DNA from: Cephalopachus bancanus
Taxonomy: Eukaryota; Chordata; Mammalia; Primates; Tarsiidae
NCBI GenBank assembly: GCA_027257055.1
Contig: JAPVLO010000519.1
Location: 496,001 to 560,000, forward strand
Direction: 5' to 3'
DNA length: 64,000 bases
The notes under the pieces: generated by a model
Told to the model about the DNA's origin: nothing
Seen by the model: only the letters and a program-made list of their open reading frames with translations
The model's database searches: none
Made by a program: the position numbers and the translations under genes
Shown: in pieces, positions 47,777 through 59,679 of the stretch
Layout of the letters: each line of letters begins with the position of its first letter
How positions within the stretch are numbered: the first letter of the stretch is position 1

Positions 47777-48720
47777 CAGCATCTATTTTTTAATTTTTTA
47801 AAAAATAATGAACATTCTGATTGGTGTAAGGTGGTATCTCATTGTGGTTTTTATTTGCGTTTACCTGATGAGTGATGTTGAACTTTTTTTCATATGTTCG
47901 TTGGCCATTTGTATATCATCTTTTAAGAAATGTCTGTTCATGTAATTTGCCCATTTTCAATGGTGTTATTTGCTTTTTCCTTGCTGATTTGTTTGAGTTC
48001 TTTGTAGATTCTGAATCATCTGTCAGATGTACAGTTTGTGAATATCTTCTCCCATTCTGTAGCTTGCCTGCTTATTCTGTTGATTATTTCTTTTTGCTGT
48101 ACTGAAGCTTTTTAGTTTAATTAAGATCCACTTATTTATTTTTGTTTTTTTTTTGCATTTACTTTTGGGGTTTTAGTCATAAATTCTTTTCCTAGACCAA
48201 TGTCCAGAAGAGTTTTTCCTAGATTTTCTTCAAGGATTTGTGTATTTCAGTTTCAGGTCTGACAATGAAGTCTTTAATCCATCTTGAGTTTTTTTTTTTT
48301 TTTTTAAATATGGTGAACAATAGGGATCAGGTTTCATTTTTCTGCAGGTAGTTATCCAATTTTCCCAGCATCTTTTGTTGAATGGGGTGTCCTTTTCCTG
48401 GTGTTTTTGTCTGCTTTGTCAAAGATTCATTGGTTGTAGATTCGGGATTTATTTCTGGATTCTCTATTCTTTTCCATCGGTCCATATATCTGCTCCGGTA
48501 CCAGTAACCATGTTGTTTTGGCTACTACAACCTTGCAGTATAATTTAAAGTAAGTAATGTGATGCCTTCAGCTTTGATCTTTTTACTTAGGACTGCTTTA
48601 GCCATTCTGGATCTCTCGCTCTCTTTTTTTTTTTTTTTTCTTGTTCCATATAAATTTTAGGATTGTTTTTTCTAATTCTGTGAAAAATAACTGGAGTTCC
48701 AGAATACTCAGGGAGCTTTC

Positions 48721-49013
48721 AAAGTTCATGGCAGGAGCATAGAACTCCTGAATTTCCCTCTTTCACCTTCCCCACTATGTCTGGAGGCTGCTCATTGTTT
48801 GTGTGGTGATTCAGAAATGTCTGGTTAGTTCCAACTCAGATTGATCAATTTTTCCTCTTCTTTGTGCTTTGTGGATCTTATGGCTTTCCTGGTGAGTGGT
48901 GGGGTGTGCTGCTGTCTCCTTCTCCTCTGAGTGTTGAGGAACTCACTCTATTTTGTTTTACTCCATGGGAGAAATACACTCTAGCTGTTTCTTGTGGCCA
49001 TCTTAATCCTGTC
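48721..49013. other. Probably old L1-derived, not resolved
   Basis: T-rich DNA between two L1-related stretches. No specific match that I can assert. Confidence 0.35.
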
Positions 49014-49145
49014 TCTATTATTTTTTAAGAGGTGGGGTCTTGCTATGTTGCCCAGGCTAATCTTTAACTCTTGTACTCAAGCAATTCTCGTGCCTCAGCC
49101 TACTGAGAAGCTCGGATTATACACACATGCCACAACATCCAGCAC
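49014..49145 (-). mobile_element. Alu monomer (FLAM-like), minus strand
   Basis: Single-arm 7SL text in reverse: 'aagaggtggggtcttgctat', 'gttgcccaggctaatcttta' and 'cgtgcctcagcctactgaga'. No second arm is present. Confidence 0.75.
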
Positions 49146-49213
49146 CATAAGTTTTAGTTTTTATTTTTACTTTTTGCTTCTTTGATTCTCTTTCTTTTTT
49201 TTTTTTTTTCTGT

Positions 49214-49474
49214 TGAGTTGGAGTCTCACTCCGTCACCCAGACTGGAGTGCAGTGGCTGCTTCCGGCCACTGCAGCTTCGACCTACTGGGCTCCGGTGAT
49301 CCTTCCACCTCAGCCTTCCAAGTAGCTGGAACTACAGGCATGTGCTACCACGCCCGGCTAATTTTTTTGATTTATTGTAGAGATGAGGTCTCGCCTGCCC
49401 AGGTGGGTCTCAAACCTGTGGGCTCAGGCAATCCACTCACCTCAGCCTCCCCAAGGCTGAGCCATCGAGCCCGG
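49214..49474 (-). mobile_element. Young Alu-type SINE with a short internal deletion
   Basis: Minus-strand copy from gttgagttggagtctcactc to 'gagccatcgagcccggct'. About 15-20 bases are missing near the head, where 'cagcctccccaaggctgag' skips the usual 'ggattacag' part. No TSD could be read. Confidence 0.9.
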
Positions 49475-49499
49475 CTAGGTCTGAGTTTTTGACTTGTAT

Positions 49500-50500
49500 T
49501 ATTTCCTTCTCTCAAAAGAACTTTTTTTTACAAACAGTGTTTGCAAAGCAGATCTACCAGCAGCAAATTCCCTCATTTGCTATTTTTCTGAGAAAGTTTT
49601 TATTTCTTCTTAATTTTTGAAGGATAATTTCACAGGGTGCAGAATTGTAGGTTGGTGAGATTTTTTTTTTCTATAAATACTTTAAATTTTTCACATTACT
49701 TTCTTCCTGCTTACATGGTTTTGGAAGATAAGTTATACATAACTCTTACTTTATACCTCTAAACATAAGGTATTTTTCCCCACTGGCTTGTTTCAGGATT
49801 TTTTCCCTTATCTTTGATCTTCTGGAGCTTAAAAATGATATACTTAAGTGTAGTTTGGGGGGGCATTTATCCTGATTGGTGTTCTTTGAACTTCTCAGGT
49901 CTGTGGTTTTGTGTTTGATATTAATTTGCGAGAAATTCTCAATCTCTTAATCTGCTTTAATTATTTCTTCAATTCCACTCTCTCTTTCTTTTCCTTCTGG
50001 TATTCCCATTACCTGTACAATACACCTGTTGCAGTTGTTCTTCAATTCTTTGATATTCTACTCTGTTTTATTCAACTTTTGTTTCCCTTGCATTTCATTT
50101 TTGGAAGTTTCTATTGATACATGTTCAAGCCTAGAGCTTTTTTTTTTTTTTTTGTCTCAGCAGTGTCCAATCTACTAAAAAGCCCATCAAAGACATTTTA
50201 AAAATTATTGTTACAGTGTTTTTTTTTAAAAAAAATCTTCAGCATTTCTTTCCAGTACTTAGCATTTCCATCTCTCTGCTTTCATTGTCTGCCTGTTCTT
50301 GCATGCTAGTTACTTTGTCCTTTAGAAATCTTACTGTATTACTCATAGGTGTTTTAAAATCCAGTCTGCTAATTCCAAAATTCCTGCCATGTCTAGTTCT
50401 GATGCCTGCTCTATCTCTTCAAACTGTGTTTTTCACCTTTTAATATGCCTTGTAATTCTTTCTTGATAGCCTGACAAGATGTACTGGGTAAAAGGAACTG
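49500..50500 (-). mobile_element. Old L1M ORF1/5' region, minus strand
   Basis: Antisense L1M/HAL1-like text: 'gaaggataatttcacagggt', 'tgttctttgaacttctcagg' and 'ccatgtctagttctgatgcc'. No frame survives. 50500-51230 is unresolved. Confidence 0.6.
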
Positions 50501-51229
50501 CTGTAAATAGACCTTTAATAATGTGGCAGTAAGATGTGGTAGGAGGGGAAGTAGTCTATAGTCCTGTGATTAGGTTTTATTCTTCTAGTGAGTCTGTGCC
50601 TCTGAACTATGAACTTCAGAAATACTTCTCAGTCCTTTAGGTAGAACAGGATAGCTAGAGTGAACTGGAGTTGGGTATTTCTCTTCTTTCAAGTCAATTA
50701 GGATCTGATAAAATCTCATCAGGGAAGGCTCTGGTTAAGTAGATTCTCCAGGGGGTAGACCTTGTTAAGAAGAAGAGTCCTCTGGCATTTTTCAGAATGA
50801 GTCCTTTTCCCCTCCCTCTGCTGGAAGCATGAGATTTTTCTCTGGTATTTAGCATACAACATGGGTCAAGCTCCTGGAGATAAAACTCAAAAAAAAAAGT
50901 AGTGGTATCCCTGGAGTTTTTCACTCTCAGACTTGGCCACTCTAATCCTCTGGCAACTCATCAATTACCATTCAGGTTCTTCTACCAGGGCATTGGTTTC
51001 CACAGAGGTTTCTGCTCATGAGTCTCTGCTCTGATAAGCTGTGGCTCTGCATTCACTTGTCTGACTTCCTAATCTTGAGGACAGTGGTTTGCTTTGCATC
51101 TTTAGCTTTTTTATGGATCTAGGAAGAATTGTTAGTTTTTCAGTCTGTTCAACTTTTTGCATGTTGCTAGGAAGAAGTGGTGACTTTCAAGCTTCTTATA
51201 TGTGGAACTGGAAACAGAAAGGCTCTATT
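50501..51229. other. Non-coding DNA, probably old L1 5' region
   Basis: No gene. It may be the 5' UTR of the flanking old L1, but I cannot support a boundary. Confidence 0.35.
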
Positions 51230-52505
51230 TTTATTTTTCAAAATATATATTTATCTTTAATTGACAAATAATAACCAAGCATTTATAAGATACAATGTAA
51301 TATTTTGATATACCTATACATTGTGTAACAATCAAATCGGGGCAATTAGTATATCCATCACCTCAAACATTCATTATGTCTTGTATTGGGACCATTCAAA
51401 ATCCTCCATTTCAGCTAATTTGAGATATTCAATACTTTATTGTTAACTATAGTCATGCTTACATGCAATAAAACACCAGAATTTATTCTTCCTTGCCAAT
51501 TGTAACTTTATACCCATTGACAAAACTCCCCAACCCCTTGTCCAACCTCTGGCAACTACTGTCCTATTCACTACTTCTATGAGATCAGTTTTTTAGAATA
51601 CACATGTGATATCATGCATTGGTCATCGTTCTGTGTCTGCCTCATTTCACTTAATATAATGTCCTCTAGATTTTTCCATGTTGTCACAAATGACAGAATT
51701 TCTTTTTATGGCTGAATAATATTCTATTGTGTATATGTACCACATTTGCTTTATCCATTCATTTGTCAATGGACACAAGTTGATTGTGTATCTTGGCTGT
51801 GGTGAATAATGCTGCAATGAACATGGAAGTGCAGATATCTCTTCAATATACTCATTTAATGTCCTTTGTATATATACCCAATAGTGAAATTACTTAATCA
51901 TATGATAGTCTTATTTTGAATTTTTAAGGGAACCATCATATAGTTTTTCAAACTTACTGTACTAATTTACATTCACACCAGCAACATCCTTGCCAATACG
52001 TGTTATCTTTTGTCTTTGATAATACCCATTCTAACTGGACTGAGGTAATATTTCATTGTGGGTTTGATGTGCATTTTTCTGATGAATAGTGATGTGGAAC
52101 TTTAAAAAATATATACAGGTAGGCCATTTGTATGTTTTCTTTTGAGAAATGTTTATCAAGGTTTTGTGCCATTTTGAAAATCAGATTATTTGTTTTGTTG
52201 CTGTTAAGTTATTTGATTTCCTTATATCTTTCAGATATTAACCTCTGGTCTGATGTATAGTTTGCCAGTATTTTGTCCCATTCCATAGGTTGGGCTTCAC
52301 TCTGTTTGTATCCTTTGCTTTGTAGAAACTTCTTAATTTGATATAATCCCATTTGTGTATTTTTTCTTTTGTTTCCTGTGCTTTTGAGGTCTTATCTTTA
52401 AAAATATGTACCCAGTCCAGTGTCATGAAGCATTTCCCCAATGTTTTCTTCTAGTAATTTCATATTTTGGGGTCTTACATTTAAATTATTAATACATTTG
52501 GAGTT
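51230..52505 (-). mobile_element. Old L1 (L1MA-like), 3' part, minus strand
   Basis: The antisense L1MA-type 3' end ('ttaattgacaaataataacc', 'ttttgatatacctatacatt') runs into ORF2. A reverse frame at 52238-52441 has the W-D-x-I-K-L-R motif region. It stops mid-ORF2 at 'aatacatttggagttgatt' and resumes at 59573, after the L1-4 insertion. Confidence 0.85.
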
Positions 52506-52513
52506 GATTATTT
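52506..52513. repeat. L1-4 target-site duplication, left
   Basis: gattattt matches 59573-59580. It is followed by an ATTT run (52508-52530). Confidence 0.7.
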
Positions 52514-52530
52514 ATTTATTTATTTATTTT

Positions 52531-52690
52531 TATTTTTAAATTTTTTATTTTAAAGATGTGGTGTACAATTCAGAGTTATGTAAACAAATGTCCATTATGC
52601 ACGTACCCGTGGGATGCCTAAGTACTTGATGAGGTGTATCCCCTTCCCCTGGGAGTTTCCCGCTACTGCCAATCCTTTTCCTTCTTTTTT
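52531..52690 (-). mobile_element. Short type A L1 3' end inside the L1-4 tail
   Basis: The type A antisense 3' UTR ('aaagatgtggtgtacaattc', 'gggagtttcccgctactgcc') lies between the L1-4 left TSD and the T-rich tail of L1-4. It is best read as a 5'-truncated copy that landed in the L1-4 poly(A). Confidence 0.8.
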
Positions 52691-52924
52691 TTTAATTTTA
52701 TTTTTTTATTTTAATCAATTTTTTTCAATGATATTGTGGGGTACAGTTAAAGGTTAGGTATACAAATATGCTCCGTTCGGGCACCCTTGTTGATAAGAGG
52801 TGTTTCCCCATCCCCAGACAGATATTTACTACCATTAATCCCATCTCCCTTCCCCTCCCACCCCATAGTTTCCCGCCACTGTCAGTCATTTTCTTATAGT
52901 ATTACGTTGGATGTTCAAGGTCTA

Positions 52925-55900
52925 CTATATGAGTGAGAACATGTGATACTCAGATCTTTGTTACTGTGAGAGATCACTCAGAATTATAGACTCTAGTTCC
53001 ATCCAGGTTGCTGCGAAATTCATGATTTTGTTCTTTTTTTATGGCTGTGTAGTATTCCATTGTGTATATGTACCAAATTTTTTTAATCCAGTCCTCTTCT
53101 GATGGGCAGCATGGTTGATTCCAGGTTCTTGCTATTGTGAACAATGCTGCGATAAACATACGTGTGCAGGTATCTTTTTTATAGAGTGATTTGAGTTCTT
53201 CAGGGTATATTCCCAGTAGGGGGATTGCGGGGTCATATGGAAGGTCAATATTTAGAGCTTTTAGGAATCACCACACTGTTTTCCACAGAGGTTGCACTAG
53301 TTTGCACTCCCACCAACAGTGTAGAAGCGTTCCCTTTTCGCCACACCCTCTCCAGTAACTGTTATTTTTTGAGTTATTGATAATGGCCATTCTGACTGGA
53401 GTTAGGTGGTATCTCAGTGTGGTTTTGATTTGCATCTCCCTGATGATTAGTGAGGTTGAACATTTTTTCATGTGTCTGTTGGCTTCTCGGATGTCTTCCT
53501 TTGAGAAGTGTCTGTTCATATCTTTTGCCTACTTTATAATGGGGTTGCTTGTTTTTTTCTTTTCAGCACGTTTGAGTTCCTTGTAGATCCAAGATGTTGA
53601 GACTTTGTCAGACCTGGAGTTGGCAAATACTTTTTCCCAGTCTGGACTGTCTCCCTGCTCTCTTGATGGCTTCTTTGGCTTTGCAGAAGCTTGTCAGTTT
53701 AATGAGGTCCCACTTGTCTATCTAATCTCTTATGGCCTGTGGGTTTCGGGTTTTGTTCAGGAATTGGATGCCAGTTCCCAAATTTTCCCTGAGGGTATGT
53801 CCATCATTTTCTAAGGATCTCATGGTTTGAGGGTTTTACATTTAGGTCTCTGATCCATTTAGAGTTAGTTTTTTTTGTATGGGATAGATAGGGTTCCTGT
53901 TTCAATTTTCTGCATGTGGTCAGCCAGTTTTCCCAGCACCATTTACTGAATACCACTCCCTCCCCAGTGGTAGGTGGTGGAGGCTTTGTCGAAGATGATT
54001 GGTTGAGAAATTGAGGTTTTGCTTTTGGAATCTCAATTTCTTCCCTTGGTCTATATGCCTGTTCCTATACAATACCAAGTGTTTTGATTATTGTAGCTTT
54101 ATACTAAAGTTTGAAGTCTGTAATGTGATACCGCCTGCTTTGTTTTTTTTTCTGAGGATTGTTCTGGCTAATCTTGGTTGTTTGTGTTTCCATATGAATA
54201 CCTGTGTTGTTTTTTCTAGGTCTGAGAAGAATGTTGCTGGTAATTTGATGGGTATTGCATTAAATCTGTCGATGGCCTTAGGTAAGATGGACATCTTCAC
54301 AAAGTTGATTCTTCCAATTCATGAGCATGGGATATTTTTCCACTTGTTTGCGTCATCTTTGATTTCCTTTAGCAGTGTTTTGTAGTTTTCATTGTAAACG
54401 TCTTTTTTTTTTTTTTTGAGTTGGAGTCTGTTGCCCAGACTAGAGTGCAGTGGCTGCCCCCGGCCACCACAGCCTCAACCTGCTGGACTCCAGCGATCCT
54501 TCCGCCTCAGCCTTCTGAGTAGCTGGAACTACAGGCACGCGCTACCACGCCTGGCTAGTTTTTGATTTATTGTAGAGACGAGGTCTCGCCAAGTTGCCCA
54601 GGCGGGTCTCCAACCCACGGGCTCAGACAATCCACTCACCTCAGCCTCCCAAAGGTGCAGGATTACAGGCTGAGCCACTGAACCCGGCTCATTGTAAAGG
54701 TCTTTCATGTTTCTGGTTAGGAAGATGCCAAGGTATTTCATTTTTTTGTGACTATTGTGAATGGAATTGTGCCTATTATTTGGGTTTCTGTTTGTTTATT
54801 ATTGGTGTAAAGAAACACAATTGTCGTTTGCACATTTATTTTATATCCTGGGACTTTGCCAAAGTCCTTTATCGGTGTAAGGAGGTTTTTGACAGATTCT
54901 CTTGGGTTTTCAAGTTACATGATTATGTCATCTGCAAAGAGAGATAACTTGACTTCCTCTTTTCCTATTTGAATACCCCTGATTGCCTTCTCTTCTCTGA
55001 TTGCTGTAGCCAGGACTTCCAATACGATATTGAACAGGAGGGGTGAGAGTGGGCATCCTTGTTCAGGTTTTCAGGGGAAATGGTTCCAGTTTTTGTCCAT
55101 TTAGGAATATGCTGGCTGTGGGTTTCTCATAGATGGCTTTTACTATTTTGAGGTATATTCCCTGTATGCCTAGTTGTTCGAGGGTTTTTATCAAGAAGGG
55201 GTGCTGGATTTTATCCAAAGCTATTTCTGCATCTAATGATATAATCATGTGGTTTTTGTTTTGACATCTATTGATGTACTTAGTTACACTTATGGTTTTA
55301 CGAATGTTGAACCAGCCTTGCATCCCAGGGATGAAGCCTACTTGGTCATGATGGATGATTTTTGAAATGTATTGTTGAATCCGGTTTGCTAGGATCTTTT
55401 TGAGAATTTTAGCATCTATGTTCATCAAAGATATTGGCCTGTAGTTCTCTTTCTTTGTTGGGTCTTTACCTGGCTTGGTTATCAATGTGATGTTAGCTTT
55501 TTAAAATGATTTGGGGGGGAGTTCCCTCTTTCTCAATTGCCTGGAAAACCTTCAGTAGGATTGGTACAAGCTCCTCCTTAAATGTCTTGTAGAATTCTGC
55601 TGGAAAGCCATCTGGTCCAAGGCTTTTTTTTTGTAGGTAGTTTCTTATTACGTGGTCAATTTCCTTGATCGTTATTGGTCTATTTAGGGTCTCAATTTCT
55701 TCTTGTTTCAACCTAGGCAGGTTGTATGATGTGAGAAAGTCCTCCATTTCCTTAAGGTTTTCAAGCTTGTTTCCATACAAGTGTACATAGTAGTCCCTAA
55801 TGATCTTTTGTATTTCTTCAGGGTCAGATGTGACTTCATCTTTTGTTTTCTGATTGTGTTTTTTGGGGTTTTTTTTCTCTCTTTTTCTTGGTCAGTCTAG

Positions 55901-57030
55901 CTAGGGGCCCATCGATCTTTTTTTCCCTTTTCAAAAACCAGCTTTTAGTTTCATTGTTTTTTTTTGTTTTATTTTTTTGTCTTCTATGTCCTGGTTTTGG
56001 GGTTTTTATTTTGGTGATCTGGATTCTTCTGTTGAAATTAGGGTTTTTGTGATCTTGCTTTTTCAGTTTCCTTAGGTGGCTTCTTAGGCTGTTAATTTGT
56101 GATCCTTCCATTTTCCTCATGTGTGTTTGTGAGGATATAAATTTCCCTCTTACTGCAGCTTTCATGGCACCCCAGAGGTTTCGGTAAGATGTTTCTTCAT
56201 TTTCATTTGTTTCCAGGTATCTTTTAATCTCTGTTTTGATTTCATCATTGACCCAGGAGTTGTTTGGCATCATGCTGTTTAGTGTCCGTGTTTTTGTTGG
56301 TTTGGGGGGGACCTTGTTGGTGTTAATGATTATTTTTATTCCACTGTGGTCCAAGAAGGTGCATGGTAAAATTTCAGTCCTTTTAAATTTGCTTATGCTT
56401 GACTTATGACCAAGTATGTGATCGATCTTAGAGTACGTTCCATGCAGTGATGAGTAGAATGTGTATTCTGTGGTCTTTGAATGGAGGGTTTTGTAGGTAT
56501 CAATTATGTCCATTTAATCAAGAGTCACATTGAGGTTTCAGATCTCATTACTGATTTTTTTGTCCTGATGATCTGTCTAGGGTTGTGAGTGGGGTATTAA
56601 AGTCCCAGCTATGATGGTGTTGGGGTCGATATCTTTGTTTAGTTTTCCTAGGAGCTGCTTTATTAAAGTTGGTACTCCTATGTTCAGTGCATATTTGTTT
56701 AGGATGGGTATTTTTTATTGATGGATTGAACCTTTTATCAATATGTAGTGGCCTTCTGTATCTTTTTTTTGGTAGCTTAAAGGGTATTTTGTCTCTGATT
56801 AAGATCAAGACTCCTCCTTTCTTTTGTGTTCCATTCGCCTGAAAATTTGTTTCCCATCCTCTTACTTTGAGTCTGTGTGTGTCCTTTCTAGTGAGGTGAG
56901 TCTCTTGAAAGCAATAGATCATTGCCTGGTGCTGTTTTATCCATTTTGCCATTCTATGTCTTTTCAGTGGTGCATTTAGTCCATTCACATTCATACTAAT
57001 TATTGAGATGTGAGAATTGATCCCTATCAT
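52925..57030 (-). pseudogene. L1-4 ORF2, with a SINE, broken
   Basis: ATG at 57030-57028 starts MIGINSHISIISMNVNGLN. The endonuclease is open to 56548 with a frameshift before the WDFNTPL site. It continues at 56513-55836 with HGTYSKIDHILGHKSS, where the site usually read FSDH is FLDH. RT segments lie at 55780-55493 ([13 protein letters not shown]) and 55485-55063 ([16 protein letters not shown]). The reverse FADD motif is at 54938-54927. A SINE interrupts at 54406-54689. The Cys-rich end, [18 protein letters not shown], lies at 53519-53268. The stop is TAG at 52927-52925, the type B position. SINE-free length is about 3.8 kb. Confidence 0.9.
54406..54689 (-). mobile_element. Young Alu-type SINE in L1-4 ORF2
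   Basis: Minus-strand copy from a poly(T) run and gagttggagtctgttgccc (about ten bases missing in the 'ctcactctgtcg' part) to 'gagccactgaacccggct'. TSD cattgtaaacgtcttt (54390-54405) and cattgtaaaggtcttt (54690-54705) differ at one base. Confidence 0.93.
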
Positions 57031-57108
57031 AATGTTTTTACAGAGTTGTTATTCATCCTGTTTTTGTGTTGCCTTTCTTTTGGTTTTAGAGTTGGATCAT
57101 GTGTGTTT

Positions 57109-58065
57109 TTAATCTTTTGCCTGTACTCTTGTGAAGAACATTGTTGCTCTTTTTTCCTTTTCTTCTGTGTTCAATACTTTGTTAAGTGTTTCTTGTAGCG
57201 GTGGTCTGGTGGGAGCGTAGGATCTTAGGGATTGGATATCTGGGAAAGATTTCAATTCTCCCTCACTTATGAAGCTTAGCTTGGCTGGGTAGGTTATTCT
57301 TGGTTGTAAATATTTATCTTTTAGAACTTTGAAGATAGGGCTTCAAGTTCTCATACCTGGAGGGTTTCTGTAGAAAATCTGCGCTTTTCTATTGGTCTTC
57401 CCTGGTAGGTAGTTTGACCTTTTTTCTTGCAGCCTTTAGGATATTTTTTTTTTATACCTACTTGTTTAGGTGAATTATTATATGTCTGGTGTTGGTCTTC
57501 TCATCTGATGTCTTGCAGGGGTTCTCTGAATCTCTTGTGTTTGAATTTTTTCATCCTTGATGAGATGAGGGAAGTTTTCTTGAATGATTTCATGAACTGT
57601 TTGTTCCAGTGTGGCTTCTGTTTCTCTCTCTGCCTCAGGAAGGCTAATTACTCTTAGGTTCGGTCCCTTGAAGTGGTCATTCATCTCTTGATGGTTTTAT
57701 TCTGTCTTTTTGAACTTGTTTTCTATGCTTTTGACAGTTTGGGTTAGTTCTGTGTTTTGGTCTTCAAGCTCTGAGATTCTTTCTTCTGCTTGGCTAATTC
57801 TGCTTTTCATGCTTATTAGTTTGTTATTTATTTTTATCACAGTATTCTTTTTGCTGTTATTTCTGACATAGCTCCTTCCCGTTTTCCCCTTGTCTCTCCT
57901 CAATTTTTTTATTCTCTCTATTAATGTCTGGATGTCTGGGTTTGTTGCATGTGACCGCTCATTCTGGGGGCTCTTCATTGTTTGTGTTCCAGAATCTGTT
58001 TTCCCAGTGTCTGATCTCCCAGGGGTCTGTGTGAGACCTATATTCTTCTTTTGGTTTTTCTTCAC
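57109..58065 (-). pseudogene. L1-4 ORF1, start codon lost and frameshifted
   Basis: The frame begins KKNQKKNIGLTQTPG like L1-2, but the first codon (58065-58063) is GTG instead of ATG. The next 122 codons are open, including the coiled coil ERISELEDQNTELTQTVKSI. Near 57690 a frameshift leads into the RRM (57684-57478: MNDHFKGPNLRVISLPEAE), and another break follows. The C-terminal end is a TAA at 57111-57109. Normal length (about 318 codons) apart from indels. Confidence 0.88.
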
Positions 58066-59572
58066 TTGTGCAGTTTTTCCCCCTCCCTACTTTTTCCTTC
58101 CCTCCATGTCACCATCTTCTTTAATTCTGTTATTCAGGGGTGGAGGGGTTGTTTTTACTTCTGTTTGTTCAATCTCCTATTCTTCTTTATGTATGTTCTC
58201 TTACTTTGTTCAATTCTGGAGTTGCACTGTAGGTTGTGAGTGGTCTTTTTTGTAGGTTGTGAGTGGTCTTTTTTGCAGTTTTGAAATTTACTTAAGGGGG
58301 GAGCTGTGATTCAGAATCTATCTGCAGGTCCTGGTATCTACCGAGTGGTGTATGAATAATCTGTAACCCACTTCCCACTGCCTTGGAACTTTCGTGAGTG
58401 GGGTTGTAGGTTTACTCCCTGAAATAAAATGCAGTTAACAGAGGGAAGAGAGTGGAGCCGGCGGTGGAGGGGGAAGAGGGGGGTTGAGAGAGAGAGGAGT
58501 AAGGAAAAGAGACGAGTTTACCAACAAATGGAGAGAGAGACAAAAATTGAAACGTATAAAAACAATAGACCACGGCTACAAACTAACCAACTCCCATATA
58601 AAAAAACTAAAACATACAATGTTGCTAATATACAAACTTACCAACCTCCTTATTGGTGTGCTATTCCTCTATACAAAGATATGGTTTACAGAGAGAAGAA
58701 AATAAAAGAAGGGAAAAGATGCAGAAATAAAAGTGGGGGGGACAAAACAAGGAATAGAATCAAGTCAGTAGACTAACAGAATCAATCAAGCACACTCTGA
58801 GACTTTTTGTTTAAGCCGAATGTCCTTTCAGCTCTGATTTCTAGCTGTCTTTTCAAGCTGGTAAGTTTTTCACAGTTAGGATCAGTTGCCCCTAGCCTGC
58901 TGTGAAGGGCAGTTCAGGTCATCACTCAGTTCACCACTGCCCCGTTCACCACTCAGATCTGGCCTGTGTCTGTCAGGCTTCCATTTTTCCCCTTTTGGTG
59001 TTGTTACCTTGAATCGCCAGCAGGTGGTGTTATCCTTCTCTCCAGATGGTCCTCATCACAGCTGCTCGCCGGCCCCTAAGGGGAGGGAGATGTTGCCTGG
59101 AGGCACACAGGAGGAGACCCACGGCCTGGCAGGATGCCCAGTGGTAGTAGACCTCAGCAGATCTTGCTTGCAGGGGTTTCAAGGTCTGAAGTCGTGGATT
59201 GCCTCAGGCATGGGCCGTGCGATGTGTAATAGCTCCCTTGGTGGTGGTGGCTGTGGCTCACCACAGCCACTGACAGTCCAATGTGGAATGGCTGTTTCGG
59301 TGGTGGCAGCAGCAGCAGCAGTGGCAGTGACTGGCCTCAGGCACTAGCAGTGCGATATGGAATGGCTGCTGGCTGCAGCAGCAGCGGCAGCCACAGTAGG
59401 TGCCCCGACCGCGGTGATGCCTCAGTGAAGTCTATGGCCGAGCTCCAAGTGAAGAGTAGGCTGCCGACAATGGGATCTGCAGCCTTGGGGGAAAGAACCA
59501 GTCTCTTTGTTATCTTCTGGGTGGAGAGTCTCACAGACCGAGCTGCCCCGTCACCATCTTGCCAGAAGTCTC
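58066..59572 (-). promoter_or_regulatory. L1-4 5' UTR / internal promoter region
   Basis: About 1.5 kb, GC-rich with GCC/GCA/CAG triplet runs (59290-59400). It aligns with L1-2's 5' UTR at the start ('gagcaggctgcc'-type text) and near ORF1. It has a 23-bp tandem duplication at 58229-58274. Promoter function is family knowledge. Confidence 0.65.
58229..58274. repeat. Perfect 23-bp tandem duplication in L1-4 5' UTR
   Basis: The unit gtaggttgtgagtggtct plus TTTTT occurs at 58229-58251 and again at 58252-58274. Confidence 0.9.
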
Positions 59573-59580
59573 GATTATTT
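59573..59580. repeat. L1-4 target-site duplication, right
   Basis: gattattt is the partner of 52506-52513. The old L1 continues directly after it. Confidence 0.7.
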
Positions 59581-59616
59581 TATATGGTAAGAGTTGGGGC
59601 CTAGTTTCATTCTTCT

Positions 59617-59676
<60 letters not shown>
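59617..59676. repeat. (GT)n microsatellite
   Basis: About 29 GT units ending at the border of the SINE at 59677. It may have grown from the SINE tail. Confidence 0.95.

Positions 59677-59679
<3 letters not shown>

Larger units (their letters stand above)
46815..48720 (-). mobile_element. Older L1 (L1PB/L1MA-like) 3' half, minus strand
   Basis: It begins with an antisense L1PB/L1MA-type 3' end ('atagctttggggggtacaaa', 'tggtttttggttacatggaa'). It then runs through the ORF2 C-terminal part: a reverse frame near 47033-47239 with a tail like LISGS, and the LLHCW-type region interrupted by the SINE at 47491. It continues to about 48720 in the RT thumb region. It contains (GT)n at 47178-47201. Inactive fragment without a 5' half. 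Confidence 0.82.
52691..59572 (-). mobile_element. L1-4: full-length LINE-1, type B, minus strand
   Basis: From right to left it contains a GC-rich 5' UTR (59572-58066), ORF1 (58065-57109), ORF2 (57030-52925, with a SINE) and a type B 3' UTR with a T-rich tail at 52691-52735. The 8-bp TSD gattattt (52506-52513 / 59573-59580) places it inside an older L1. The element head is 'gacttctggcaagatggtga'. Apart from the SINE it is about 6.6 kb. Several frames are long, but frameshifts and a lost ORF1 start codon make it inactive. Confidence 0.93.

Noticed and set aside
58429..58776. 115-codon plus-strand Arg/Lys/Glu-rich frame
   Set aside because: It is antisense to the L1-4 5' UTR, purine-rich low complexity, and has no counterpart in L1-2.
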